From Pseudomonas sp. H3(2019) (GTDB taxonomy: Bacteria; Pseudomonadota; Gammaproteobacteria; Pseudomonadales; Pseudomonadaceae): a stretch of DNA of 39,425 bases. Within the stretch, counting starts at the first letter, position 1, and the number at the start of each line of letters is the position of its first letter. Where the stretch lies: NCBI RefSeq assembly GCF_007713465.1, contig NZ_VMSG01000039.1:1-39425 (forward strand), in the 5' to 3' direction. Below, piece by piece: positions 23,766 through 32,193 of this stretch. The position numbers and the translations under genes are program-made. Below the pieces are notes generated by a model. That model saw only the letters and a program-made list of their open reading frames with translations. It had not been told where the DNA came from and made no database searches.

Positions 23766-26234
23766 ATGTTGCGTACCCTCCATCCCCATCTGCGCCCGAT
23801 GATTTGCATGGCGCTGTGCAGTCAATTGCTCTGGCCGACGCTGGCTTTTGCCGATACGGCCTACGACGGCATGATTCGCCAAGCGCGAGCCGGCAATTAC
23901 ACCCCGGCACTCAACGTGTTGCGCCAGGTTCCCGACAGCCAGTTGACGACCGGCCAGGTCAGCGATCATTTGCAAATCGCCAGTTGGGCCGGTCTCGATA
24001 GCGAAGTGGTCGACGTCTATGAAGCCCAGGCTCGCAACCGGGTGTTGTCGGTTCAGGCACTGACCGCCACTGCTCGTGCCTACCGCAATCTCAAACGTTG
24101 GGAATCGGCCTCTGCGTTGTACCGCCAGGCGCTGGTGCTTGAGCCCAACAACGCTGATCTGCAACTCGGGCTGGCACTGACCCAAGCCGACGCCGGCAAA
24201 CCTGAAGAGGCCGTCAGCCGCACCAAAGCCCTGGTCGCGGTCAAACCCGAGGATCCGGCCCGCCGGCTGGCGCTGGCGTATGCCTTGACCCGCGCCGGGG
24301 CGACCTATGACGCGCTGTTCCAATACGATCAGGCGTTCGTTCGGGCCGGTAACAACCCGGATGTTGCCCGCGAATATGTTTTTGCCTTGCAACGTGCACG
24401 CTTGCCGGAGCCGGCCTTGCGTCTGGCCCGTCAGCGTCCGGGGTTGATCGACCCGAGCGTGTTGCGGCGCATCGAAGGCGATCTGGCGGCCGAGCGGGTG
24501 CGTCTGGCGGAACTGGCCACGCGCAGCGAAACAGAACGTTACGTCATCGCCGACCGTGCGTTGGCCGATTACGACCAATTACTCAAAACCTGGACTCCGG
24601 ACGCGCAAGCCCATGACGACGTGGTGCGCTGGCGTATCGACCGCATGGGCGCGCTCAAGGCCCGTGCGCGCACCGCCGAGGTCATTCATGACTACCAGCA
24701 ACTGATCGGCGAAGGCGCGAAAATTCCGACCTATGCGCTGCGCTGGGTGGCCGCTTCTTATCTGGATCAGCGTCAGCCTGAGGTCGCTGTCGATTTGTAC
24801 CGTCAGGTGCTGGCGGCGCCGGATGCCGATGTCGGCGACCGCCTCGAAGACAGCACCGCGCTGTATTACGCGTTGCTTGAAAGCGATCAACCGCTGGAGG
24901 CGCGCAAGCTTGCCGAAACCCTGGCGCAGAGCCAAAGCCCACGGGTCGAACTCAAAGGTCAGCCCGTGGGCAATCCCAACGACAAATGGATGGACGCTCA
25001 ACAACTGGCCGCTCAGACCGGCACCCATGTCGCCGATTTGCCCTCGGCTGAGCAGCGTCTGGCGGCGCTGGTTGATCAGGCGCCCGGCAATGTCGGTTTG
25101 CGTCTGGCTCAGGCGGATCTGTACCGCGCTCGCGATTGGCCACGGCTCGCGGAATCCCAGCTCAAGGAAACCGAAAGCATGGCGCCGCGTGATGTCGGTC
25201 TGGAAGTCAACCAGGGCTACACCGCACTGGATCTGCAGGAATGGCGTCAGCTCGATGCGCTGACCGATGACGTCGGCGCGCGCTTCCCGGACAACCGTCA
25301 GGTGCAACGTCTGGAGCGCGTGCGCGATGTGCATGACATGGCCGAGTTGCGGGTGTCGACCTATGGCGGCAAGAGCTATGGCGGCGGCAATAGCGGCGCT
25401 GGCGTCGTGACCGGCAGCCGTGATTTTGGCATTGAAAGCGTGCTTTACAGTCCGCCGATCGATGAGGACTGGCGGCTGTTCGGCGGTGCCGGGTTCGCCA
25501 CCGGCGACTTTCAGGAAGGCACCGGCTATCACCGCTGGCAACGCTTGGGCGTCGAACGGCGAACCCGCGACATGACCCTCGACGCGGAAGTCTCCAACCA
25601 CTCGTTTGGCAACGGCGACAAAACCGGCGCGCGCCTGGCACTGGCCCGCGACATCAATGATGCCTGGCAGTACGGCGCCAGCCTCGATTATCTGTCGGCC
25701 AACACGCCGCTGCGGGCCTTGCACAGCGATGTCACGTCCAACGGCGGCAGCGGCTTTATCCGCTGGCGCGCCAATGAAAGTCGCGAGTGGAAACTGGCCG
25801 TCAGCCCGTCGCATTTCAGCGATGGTAACAACCGCCTCGAAGCATTGCTGACCGGTCGCGAAGGTGTGTACCGCGCGCCGGGCGTGCAAGTCGATCTCGG
25901 CCTGGAAGTCGCCAGCAGTCACAGCTCGAAGAATGAAGACGTGCCGTATTTCAACCCGAAATCCGACTTCAGTGTGTTGCCGACAGTGAGCGTCAACCAC
26001 GTGCTTTATCACCGTTACGAAACGGCCTGGAGCCAGCAGTTCCAGGCCGGTGCGGGCACCTACAGCCAGCGCGACCACGGCACGGGTGCCGTCGGTTTGC
26101 TCAGTTACGGCCAGCGCGTCAGCTGGAACGACGTGTTCGAGGCGGGTGCCGTGTTGAGCCTGCTTAACCGACCCTATGACGGCGTTCGCGAAAGCGACCT
26201 GCGTCTGCTCGTCGACCTCACTTACCGCTTCTAG
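23766..26234 (+). CDS. pgaA: Poly-beta-1,6-N-acetylglucosamine export porin PgaA
   Basis: 822 residues. The signal peptide ends at about Ala29 (TLAFA-DTAY). Residues 30 to about 515 are tetratricopeptide-like helical repeats (ALYRQALVLEPNNADLQLGL is a clear TPR). The rest is a beta-barrel with alternating aromatic strands that ends in YRF, as outer membrane proteins do. PgaA binds partly deacetylated PNAG in the periplasm and exports it through the barrel. It is the first gene of a four-gene pga operon in canonical order, with only 12 bp before pgaB. The start has AGGA about 10 nt upstream; in-frame ATGs at residues 12 and 15 are less likely. Confidence 0.93.
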   Translation: MLRTLHPHLRPMICMALCSQLLWPTLAFADTAYDGMIRQARAGNYTPALNVLRQVPDSQLTTGQVSDHLQIASWAGLDSEVVDVYEAQARNRVLSVQALTATARAYRNLKRWESASALYRQALVLEPNNADLQLGLALTQADAGKPEEAVSRTKALVAVKPEDPARRLALAYALTRAGATYDALFQYDQAFVRAGNNPDVAREYVFALQRARLPEPALRLARQRPGLIDPSVLRRIEGDLAAERVRLAELATRSETERYVIADRALADYDQLLKTWTPDAQAHDDVVRWRIDRMGALKARARTAEVIHDYQQLIGEGAKIPTYALRWVAASYLDQRQPEVAVDLYRQVLAAPDADVGDRLEDSTALYYALLESDQPLEARKLAETLAQSQSPRVELKGQPVGNPNDKWMDAQQLAAQTGTHVADLPSAEQRLAALVDQAPGNVGLRLAQADLYRARDWPRLAESQLKETESMAPRDVGLEVNQGYTALDLQEWRQLDALTDDVGARFPDNRQVQRLERVRDVHDMAELRVSTYGGKSYGGGNSGAGVVTGSRDFGIESVLYSPPIDEDWRLFGGAGFATGDFQEGTGYHRWQRLGVERRTRDMTLDAEVSNHSFGNGDKTGARLALARDINDAWQYGASLDYLSANTPLRALHSDVTSNGGSGFIRWRANESREWKLAVSPSHFSDGNNRLEALLTGREGVYRAPGVQVDLGLEVASSHSSKNEDVPYFNPKSDFSVLPTVSVNHVLYHRYETAWSQQFQAGAGTYSQRDHGTGAVGLLSYGQRVSWNDVFEAGAVLSLLNRPYDGVRESDLRLLVDLTYRF

Positions 26235-26246
26235 AAGAGTCTGATC

Positions 26247-28247
26247 ATGTCTGGAATCACACGCTGCATCCTGCTGCTGGGCGTCTTGCTGCTCGCCGCT
26301 TGCGCCCAGCAAGCCCCAGCCTTCACACCGCCGTCACAGCGACTGGTAGCGGCCAATGAAAAGCCCTGGCCAAAAAACCATGTGCTGGGCATCGCCTACC
26401 ACGATGTTGAAGATCGTGACCCCGATCAGGCCATTGTTGCCGTGCGCACCGAGCGGCTGATCGAGCAGCTCGCCTGGCTGCGCGAGAACGGCTACCAGGC
26501 GGTCACCGTCGATCAAGTCATGGCCGCGCGCAAGGGCGGGCCAGAGCTGCCACCCAAGGCCATTGTGCTGAGCTTCGACGACGGCTATTCGAGCTTCTAC
26601 ACCCGCGTCATGCCGGTGCTGCGGGCCTACAAATGGCCCGCCTTGCTGGCGCCGGTCGGTGCCTGGATCGATACGCCGCTGGATAAACCCGTGGACTTCG
26701 CGGGCACCCCGCGCCAGCGTTCGGACTTCCTGACCTGGGCGCAGATCACTGAAATCTCGAAGTCCGGACTGGTGGAAATCGCCGCTCACACCGACGCCAG
26801 CCACAAGGGCATCCTGGCCAACCCGCAAGGTAACCTGGAGCCTGCGGCGACGACCCGTGGTTATGACGCGGCGACCGGGCGCTACGAATCCGAAGCCGAC
26901 TTCCAGGCGCGTCTGCGCAAGGACGTGGTCACCATCAGCGAGAAAATCCGCAAGGCCACCGGCTATAAGCCGCGTGTGTGGGTCTGGCCTTATGGCGCGG
27001 CGGATGGCACCACGTTGCAGATCACCAGTTCCGAGGGTTACCAGATGGCCCTGACCCTCGACGACGGCCTAGATTCACTGAACAACCTGATGAGCAGCCC
27101 GCGTTTTCTGGTGTCCTCCGATCCGGATGGCGAACACTTCGCCAACAGCATGGTTGCGGTGCAATCCACCGCGCCGATGCGCGTGGTGCACGTTGACCTG
27201 GATTACGTCTACGACCCGGACCCGGTTCAACAGGACGCCAACCTCGGCAAGCTGGTCCAGCGCATGGCCGACATGGGCGCCAACACGGTGTTCCTGCAAG
27301 CTTTCGCCGACCCTAAAGGCGACGGGCTGGTGCGCTCGCTGTACTTCCCTAACCGCCATTTACCGGTGCGCGCCGACCTCTTCGACCGCGTCGCCTGGCA
27401 GCTGCGCACTCGCGCTAATGTCAAAGTCTTCGCCTGGATGCCGGTGCTGAGTTACGCGCTGGACCCGGCCTTGCCACGCGTGACCCGTTGGAACCCGGCC
27501 AGCGGCCAGACCTCGGTTGACCCCGGCCAGTACCGACGCCTGTCGCCGTTTGACCCGAATGTGCGGCGGATCATCGGTGAGATTTACGAAGACGTGGCGC
27601 GTCTGAGCTCGATCGACGGCATCCTTTACCACGACGATGCGGTGCTCTCGGATTTCGAAGACGCCAGCCCGCAGGCACTGAAGGTTTACGCGGCGAACGG
27701 CTTGCCTGGCTCGATGGCCGCCTTGCGTGGCGATCCGGCGACGCTGCAACGCTGGAGCCGCTTCAAGAGCCGCTACTTGATCAACTTCACCCGTGAACTC
27801 ACTGCCAAAGTCCGCGCCATTCGCGGGCCGCAGGTGCTGACCGCGCGCAACCTGTTCGCTGAGCCGATGCTCAACCCGTCCAGTGAAACCTGGTTCGCGC
27901 AGAACCTCGGCGACTTCCTCGGCGCCTACGACTGGACCGCACCGATGGCCATGCCGCTGATGGAAGGCAAGACCCTCGAACAATCCGGTGCCTGGCTGGA
28001 AGCGCTGGTGGCGACAGTCCAATCCCGCCCGGGTGCGCTGGACCGCACGGTGTTCGAACTGCAGGCCCGCGACTGGACCCACAAGGGCGCCGCCGCGGAG
28101 GTGAGCGGCAAGCAACTGGCGGACTGGATGGGTCTCCTCAAACGTCAGGGCGCGACCAGTTTCGGTTACTACCCGGACAACTTCCTCGAGAACCAGCCGG
28201 ACCTGAAAACCGTGCGTCCTGCGCTCTCCAACAAGTGGAATCCTTAA
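26247..28247 (+). CDS. pgaB: Poly-beta-1,6-N-acetylglucosamine N-deacetylase PgaB
   Basis: 666 residues. A lipoprotein signal (LGVLLLAAC) anchors it to the outer membrane. The polysaccharide deacetylase domain has SFDDGYSSFY with the catalytic/metal Asp pair at 111-112, and HTDASH with His181 and His186. The C-terminal glycoside-hydrolase-like domain (from about 310) contains HVDLDYVYDPDP and LYHDDAVLSDFEDAS. PgaB removes some N-acetyl groups so that PgaA can export the polymer; its C-terminal domain binds or cleaves deacetylated PNAG. One base separates its stop from the pgaC start. Confidence 0.94.
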   Translation: MSGITRCILLLGVLLLAACAQQAPAFTPPSQRLVAANEKPWPKNHVLGIAYHDVEDRDPDQAIVAVRTERLIEQLAWLRENGYQAVTVDQVMAARKGGPELPPKAIVLSFDDGYSSFYTRVMPVLRAYKWPALLAPVGAWIDTPLDKPVDFAGTPRQRSDFLTWAQITEISKSGLVEIAAHTDASHKGILANPQGNLEPAATTRGYDAATGRYESEADFQARLRKDVVTISEKIRKATGYKPRVWVWPYGAADGTTLQITSSEGYQMALTLDDGLDSLNNLMSSPRFLVSSDPDGEHFANSMVAVQSTAPMRVVHVDLDYVYDPDPVQQDANLGKLVQRMADMGANTVFLQAFADPKGDGLVRSLYFPNRHLPVRADLFDRVAWQLRTRANVKVFAWMPVLSYALDPALPRVTRWNPASGQTSVDPGQYRRLSPFDPNVRRIIGEIYEDVARLSSIDGILYHDDAVLSDFEDASPQALKVYAANGLPGSMAALRGDPATLQRWSRFKSRYLINFTRELTAKVRAIRGPQVLTARNLFAEPMLNPSSETWFAQNLGDFLGAYDWTAPMAMPLMEGKTLEQSGAWLEALVATVQSRPGALDRTVFELQARDWTHKGAAAEVSGKQLADWMGLLKRQGATSFGYYPDNFLENQPDLKTVRPALSNKWNP

Positions 28248-28248
28248 C

Positions 28249-29610
28249 ATGCTGGATAGACTGCTGGCCCTGCTGGTTCTGGCGATCGTGCTGGGGATTC
28301 CCCTGGGCGTGATCTTCCTGGTCACCGGGCAATTTCTGATGGATTTCGTGTTTTTCTATCCGCTGTTCATGTCCGGACTGTGGATCGCCGGCGGCCTGTA
28401 TTTCTGGCTGCACTGGGAGCGCCACTGGCCGTGGAAGGACGACACACTACCACCGCCGCTGGCCGGCGAACCGCTGATTTCGATCCTGGTCCCTTGCTAC
28501 AACGAGGGCGATAACGCGGCCGATACGATTCACGCTGCGCTGGGTCAGCATTACCCAAACATCGAAGTGATCGCGATCAACGACGGCTCCAAGGACAACA
28601 CGGCCGCCGTTCTCGATGCCATCGCTGCCGAAGACCCGCGCCTGCGGGTGCTGCACCTGGCGGAAAACCAGGGCAAAGCGGTGGCCTTGCGCATGGGCGC
28701 CATTGCCGCGCGCAGTGAGTATCTGGTGTGCATTGACGGCGATGCCTTGCTCGCGCCGAACACAGCGGCCTATCTGGTGGCGCCGATGCTCGATAACGCG
28801 CGGCTCGGCGCGGTGACGGGCAACCCACGGATTCGAACCCGTTCGACGCTGGTCGGGCGGGTTCAGGTCGGCGAGTTCTCGTCGATCATCGGTTTGATCA
28901 AGCGCACCCAGCGGGTCTTCGGGCGGATTTTTACCGTGTCCGGGGTGATCGTGGCGTTCCGTCGTTCGGCGCTGAATCGGGTCGGTTATTGGAGCCCGGA
29001 CATGATCACCGAAGACATCGACATCAGCTGGAAGCTGCAACTGGATCACTGGAGCATCTTCTACGAGCCGCGTGCGCTGTGCTGGATTCTGATGCCGGAA
29101 ACCCTGTCCGGTTTGTGGAAGCAGCGTCTGCGCTGGGCCCAGGGCGGCGCCGAAGTGCTGTTCAAAAACATCCGCGGCATCTGGCAGTACCGCCATCGCT
29201 ACTTCTGGCCATTGCTGTTCGAGTACTGCCTGTCCACCGGGTGGGCCTTCACCTTTTTGCTGTCAGTGATTTTCTGGGGCGTGGGCAAGTTCATCGACAT
29301 GCCGGCCGCCATCGCCGTGCATCATTTGCTGCCACCAGCCTTCACCGGATTGTTGCTGGCGATGGTCTGCCTGCTGCAGTTCGCGGTCAGCATCCTGATC
29401 GACCGACGTTACGAGCGCGGGCTGTGGAAAACCATGTTCTGGGTGGTCTGGTATCCGCTGGTGTTCTGGCTCATCAGCTTGCTCACCACCCTGGTCAGCT
29501 TCCCCAAAGTCCTGTTTGGCCAACATCAGAAACGCGCGCGCTGGGTCAGTCCCGACCGTGGCATCAAGCCGCTGAATGAGGATGACGATGACGAGGAGTT
29601 CAGCAAATGA
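28249..29610 (+). CDS. pgaC: Poly-beta-1,6-N-acetylglucosamine synthase PgaC
   Basis: 453 residues of an inner membrane family 2 glycosyltransferase. N-terminal membrane helices are followed by the catalytic domain: PCYNEGDN, INDGSKDN (Asp112), CIDGDAL (Asp163, Asp165), TEDID (255-259) and the processive-synthase motif QRLRW (292-296). C-terminal membrane helices follow. It polymerises GlcNAc from UDP-GlcNAc. The acidic end (EDDDDEEF) overlaps the pgaD start by four bases. Confidence 0.95.
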   Translation: MLDRLLALLVLAIVLGIPLGVIFLVTGQFLMDFVFFYPLFMSGLWIAGGLYFWLHWERHWPWKDDTLPPPLAGEPLISILVPCYNEGDNAADTIHAALGQHYPNIEVIAINDGSKDNTAAVLDAIAAEDPRLRVLHLAENQGKAVALRMGAIAARSEYLVCIDGDALLAPNTAAYLVAPMLDNARLGAVTGNPRIRTRSTLVGRVQVGEFSSIIGLIKRTQRVFGRIFTVSGVIVAFRRSALNRVGYWSPDMITEDIDISWKLQLDHWSIFYEPRALCWILMPETLSGLWKQRLRWAQGGAEVLFKNIRGIWQYRHRYFWPLLFEYCLSTGWAFTFLLSVIFWGVGKFIDMPAAIAVHHLLPPAFTGLLLAMVCLLQFAVSILIDRRYERGLWKTMFWVVWYPLVFWLISLLTTLVSFPKVLFGQHQKRARWVSPDRGIKPLNEDDDDEEFSK

Positions 29611-30128
29611 AAATCATCAGAACCCGTCAACGACCATTTCTGGTCATCATCGATGTCTTATTCACGGTATTGGCCTGGGTCGGCTTGCTGTACCTGCTGG
29701 TAAGCGGCCTCTGGCCATTGATTGATACCCACGAAGGGTTGGGTATCGAATCGACGATGCTCGACGCCCTTGGCACGCTGCAAATCTACTTGTGGGTGGC
29801 GCTGTTCAATGCGGTGGTCCTGATCTCCTGGGCGCGTTACCAGCACCGCAAGAGCAAAAGCTTTGCCCTGCGTCGTCTACCGGCACCGGTGGTCGATGAC
29901 AAAGGCTTGAGCATTAGCTTCAACCTGACCGAAGAGCATCTGGCTCAGCTGCGCGGTCTGGGAACCATGGTGATCCACAACAACGAAGCCGGCGACGTCA
30001 GCCACGTTCTCCCACGCTTCTTGCGCATCGATCCCGAGCTCCAGAAGCAGTTGCACCCGCCGGCCTCACTGGTGCAGCAGAAGGCGTTGGTGTTGGCGGC
30101 AAAGGACGATCAGGTGCCTGTGACGTGA
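29607..30128 (+). CDS. pgaD: PNAG synthesis accessory protein PgaD
   Basis: 173 residues with an ATGA overlap with pgaC. Two hydrophobic segments (IIDVLFTVLAWVGLLYLLVS and LQIYLWVALFNAVVLISW) are followed by a soluble tail with FNLTEEHLAQLRGLG. PgaD assists PgaC in the membrane; in E. coli the PgaC/PgaD complex is activated by cyclic di-GMP. It is the last gene of the operon. No clear terminator was seen in the 122 bp that follow. Confidence 0.92.
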   Translation: MKIIRTRQRPFLVIIDVLFTVLAWVGLLYLLVSGLWPLIDTHEGLGIESTMLDALGTLQIYLWVALFNAVVLISWARYQHRKSKSFALRRLPAPVVDDKGLSISFNLTEEHLAQLRGLGTMVIHNNEAGDVSHVLPRFLRIDPELQKQLHPPASLVQQKALVLAAKDDQVPVT

Positions 30129-30250
30129 GCTGCGGTAAGGTTTGACTGAATGTTTTACAGGGCTATTGCGGTCTGAGTGTTCAGGGCATTGGCGTCGTTC
30201 GTCGAAAGCGAGCACTATCGAGCCAATTACTGGTGCGTTGGAGGCCAGCT

Positions 30251-30430
30251 GTGACACAACGAATTGACCGCATTGCCCAACTGCTCAACTGCCCGATCAA
30301 GGGCGAAGAAATGCGCCGGGCGATCACTGAAGCGCGCAAGGACTTTCTGCTCGACGACGATGAAGAGGATGACGACGAGGAAGAACCGTCCGAGGTGGAT
30401 GTCGTGGATGAGCAGTCATCCAGGGCATGA
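30251..30430 (+). CDS. Small acidic hypothetical protein
   Basis: 59 residues. The start is a GTG at 30251, with TTGGAGG six bases before it; this fixes the start rather than the GTG at 30233. The N-terminal half (RIDRIAQLLNCPIKGEEMRR and AITEARKDFLL) is helical. The C-terminal half is a run of Asp and Glu (DDDEEDDDEEEPSEVD). No domain is known. The stop abuts the stop of the convergent transglycosylase gene without a gap. Confidence 0.7.
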   Translation: MTQRIDRIAQLLNCPIKGEEMRRAITEARKDFLLDDDEEDDDEEEPSEVDVVDEQSSRA

Positions 30431-31030
30431 CTACCACCAACTGCGGTTGCTCTCCAGTTCACCCCTGCATTGCCTGAGTTGCCAGCCATAATCTTTCGCC
30501 TGTTGCTCGACCTTGCGTGCCACTTGCACCAGCCAGGGTTTCTGTAGATAACTCTGGCGACTGAACCCGCCACGTCCTTCGTGGTAGGCAAGGTACTGGC
30601 TGTAGGCATCCCACTTGGAAACCCCCAACTGACGCTGAGTGCCGGCGACGTACCAGCCGACGAACATGATCGCGTCGTCAAAATTGTCACGCGAACCACC
30701 GTTGCCGGTCGCGCTCTTGTACTCGCCCCATACAGGGTCCTGCGCCTGGGCATAGCCGTATGCCGAGCTGACCCGTCCCCAGGGAATAACCCACAAAAAG
30801 TAGTAGCGAGGGGGCAGGGCATCGTGCACAAAGCTGCTTTCCTGCTTGATGATCGCCATCGCCACATGCGGCGGCAGGCCCCAGGTTTTCTCCATTTTCA
30901 GCGAATCTTCGTACCAGGCCGGGTATTGGCGGTAGATGCTGCAAAGGTTGCTTTGCTCTCTTGGCGGTGTCGTCGAGCAACCCGCCAACAAGCCCAAGGC
31001 GATGAGTACGACTAAAAAACGTCCGTGCAA
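30431..31030 (-). CDS. Lytic-transglycosylase-like (SLT) lipoprotein
   Basis: 199 residues, apparently from a TTG at 31030 with AAGAGAG upstream; no in-frame ATG fits before the signal sequence. A lipoprotein signal (VVLIALGLLAGC) is followed by a lysozyme-like domain: HVAMAIIKQESSF with the candidate catalytic Glu, GYAQAQDPVW in place of the usual GLMQ motif, and YLAYHEGRGGF for the AYN-type motif. Such enzymes cleave peptidoglycan glycan strands. The two motifs depart somewhat from the standard SLT family, so activity is inferred. Confidence 0.82.
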   Translation of the reverse strand: MHGRFLVVLIALGLLAGCSTTPPREQSNLCSIYRQYPAWYEDSLKMEKTWGLPPHVAMAIIKQESSFVHDALPPRYYFLWVIPWGRVSSAYGYAQAQDPVWGEYKSATGNGGSRDNFDDAIMFVGWYVAGTQRQLGVSKWDAYSQYLAYHEGRGGFSRQSYLQKPWLVQVARKVEQQAKDYGWQLRQCRGELESNRSWW

Positions 31031-31159
31031 AAAACACTCTCTTGGCGGTTGGCCAATCCTTATCGGTTAAATAGGGTGCCCGATACAACGTCGCGTTTTT
31101 ACTCCGGCGCGATGTGCAAATCGGTCCCTTGATGTGGCTGGCAGTTGGTCTGAAGTGCG

Positions 31160-31222
31160 TTGACCCTTGCACTGTAAATCGAGCACTATCAGGTACCTTT
31201 TTAAGTACCTTGGAGCCTGCTC
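31160..31222 (+). promoter_or_regulatory. Promoter/operator of the Phd-ParE toxin-antitoxin operon
   Basis: TTGACC (31160-31165) with CACTAT (31184-31189) is a fair sigma-70 promoter. AGGTAC (31191-31196) and GTACCT (31205-31210) are perfect inverted arms just before GGAGC and the ATG at 31223, the usual place for a Phd-type autorepressor site. Confidence 0.6.
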
Positions 31223-31522
31223 ATGGAGCGACTACTCGCTAGCCGCTCAGTCAGCATCACGGAACTCAAGCGCAGCCCGAGCACCGTGATCGAGCAAGCA
31301 GGGTCCGAGCCCGTGGCAGTGCTCAATCATAACCGCCCAGCGGCGTATCTTTTACCCCAGGCTGCGTATCAACGGCTTCTGGATCGGTTGCAGGCTGCAG
31401 AAATACGCGAAGCGATAGCCGTCAGCCGCAATGACCCACGTCCAGCAGTAGATGCCGACACGGTATTTGCGGAGCTGGATGCAATTATTGATCAAGTCGC
31501 TGCCGAGCAAAATCGTTCGTGA
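31223..31522 (+). CDS. Phd/YefM-family antitoxin
   Basis: 99 residues. The N-terminal fold ASRSVSITELKRSPSTVIEQ, followed by EPVAVLNHNRPAAYLLPQAA, is the classic Phd/YefM DNA-binding domain. The C-terminal segment (from about 60) would wrap around the toxin. The stop overlaps the toxin start (GTGA). It is expected to repress its operon at the palindrome immediately upstream. Confidence 0.9.
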   Translation: MERLLASRSVSITELKRSPSTVIEQAGSEPVAVLNHNRPAAYLLPQAAYQRLLDRLQAAEIREAIAVSRNDPRPAVDADTVFAELDAIIDQVAAEQNRS

Positions 31523-31827
31523 GGCAGCTGTTGTTCTCCGCGATGGCGCGGGAGGATCTGCAGAACGTTGTCCGTTACATTGCTCGGGACAATCCTGCCC
31601 GGGCCCGAACGTTTGTCGATGAGCTGCGCCAGCGTTGCTTGTTGTTGGTCGAGCAGCCTGATCTGGGTGTTGCTCGTGAAGACCGCGCCAGAGGCCTGCG
31701 CATGATTGCTCACGGTCGGTATCTGATTTTTTATGGTTTGACCGAGCAAAACATTCAGGTCGAGCGAGTGCTGCAGGGCGCACGTGATCTAGGGCGTCTC
31801 TTTGAATCTGGAAGCCAAGATCAATAA
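31519..31827 (+). CDS. RelE/ParE-family toxin
   Basis: 102 residues with a GTG start overlapping the antitoxin stop. LLFSAMAREDLQNVVRYIAR, ARARTFVDELRQRC, and GLRMIAHGRYLIFYGLTEQN with VERVLQGARDLGRLF follow the ParE fold order, including the conserved Arg in RGLRMI and the final RVLxGARD motif. It belongs with the Phd-type antitoxin just before it; this is a mixed Phd/ParE pairing of a common kind. Confidence 0.88.
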   Translation: MRQLLFSAMAREDLQNVVRYIARDNPARARTFVDELRQRCLLLVEQPDLGVAREDRARGLRMIAHGRYLIFYGLTEQNIQVERVLQGARDLGRLFESGSQDQ

Positions 31828-32193
31828 CTTCCTAGGCAGAGCTATCGGCTAATAGCTGCCAACTGCCAGTCGGAATCGTCTCAAGCGTCATCCGCTGGCG
31901 AGACTCGGGGCAGCACAGTCTGTATGTAGCCGCGATCATTCGCATTTTTCTGTTGTGGTTTCTGACGTGTCCTGTGAGACACGTCTCTTTTTTGTGTAGA
32001 AATTTTCCGCTCTCTTGAACCAAAAGCGATGTGCAGGGTCTGCTTTGCGCGTGGTTTTGCGCATCAGCAGCGTGAGTGTTTTTCGGAATAAGCCTGGGTC
32101 TTCAGGCGTTCGCCGAAATCAGGGCTAAAGGCCGGCGTTTGGTTCTTTGGCTGCTCGCGAGCTTGCTGTCATTTCAGTATCGAGGGATCGAAC
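31828..32193. other. Intergenic region between toxin-antitoxin operon and cdiB-like gene
   Basis: 366 bp with no supportable gene. It holds the terminator at 31964-31993 and, beyond it, presumably the promoter of the two-partner secretion operon. I could not choose a -35/-10 pair with confidence. Confidence 0.5.
31964..31993 (+). terminator. Rho-independent terminator after the Phd-ParE operon
   Basis: GACGTGTC (31964-31971) and GACACGTC (31978-31985) form a perfect 8-bp stem with a CTGTGA loop, followed by TCTTTTTT. It is oriented to stop transcription from the toxin-antitoxin operon before the secretion genes. Confidence 0.8.

Noticed and set aside
24579..26312. 577-codon minus-strand open frame opposite pgaA
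   Set aside because: The plus strand encodes an unmistakable PgaA ending in YRF; the antisense frame has no recognisable domain or start signals.
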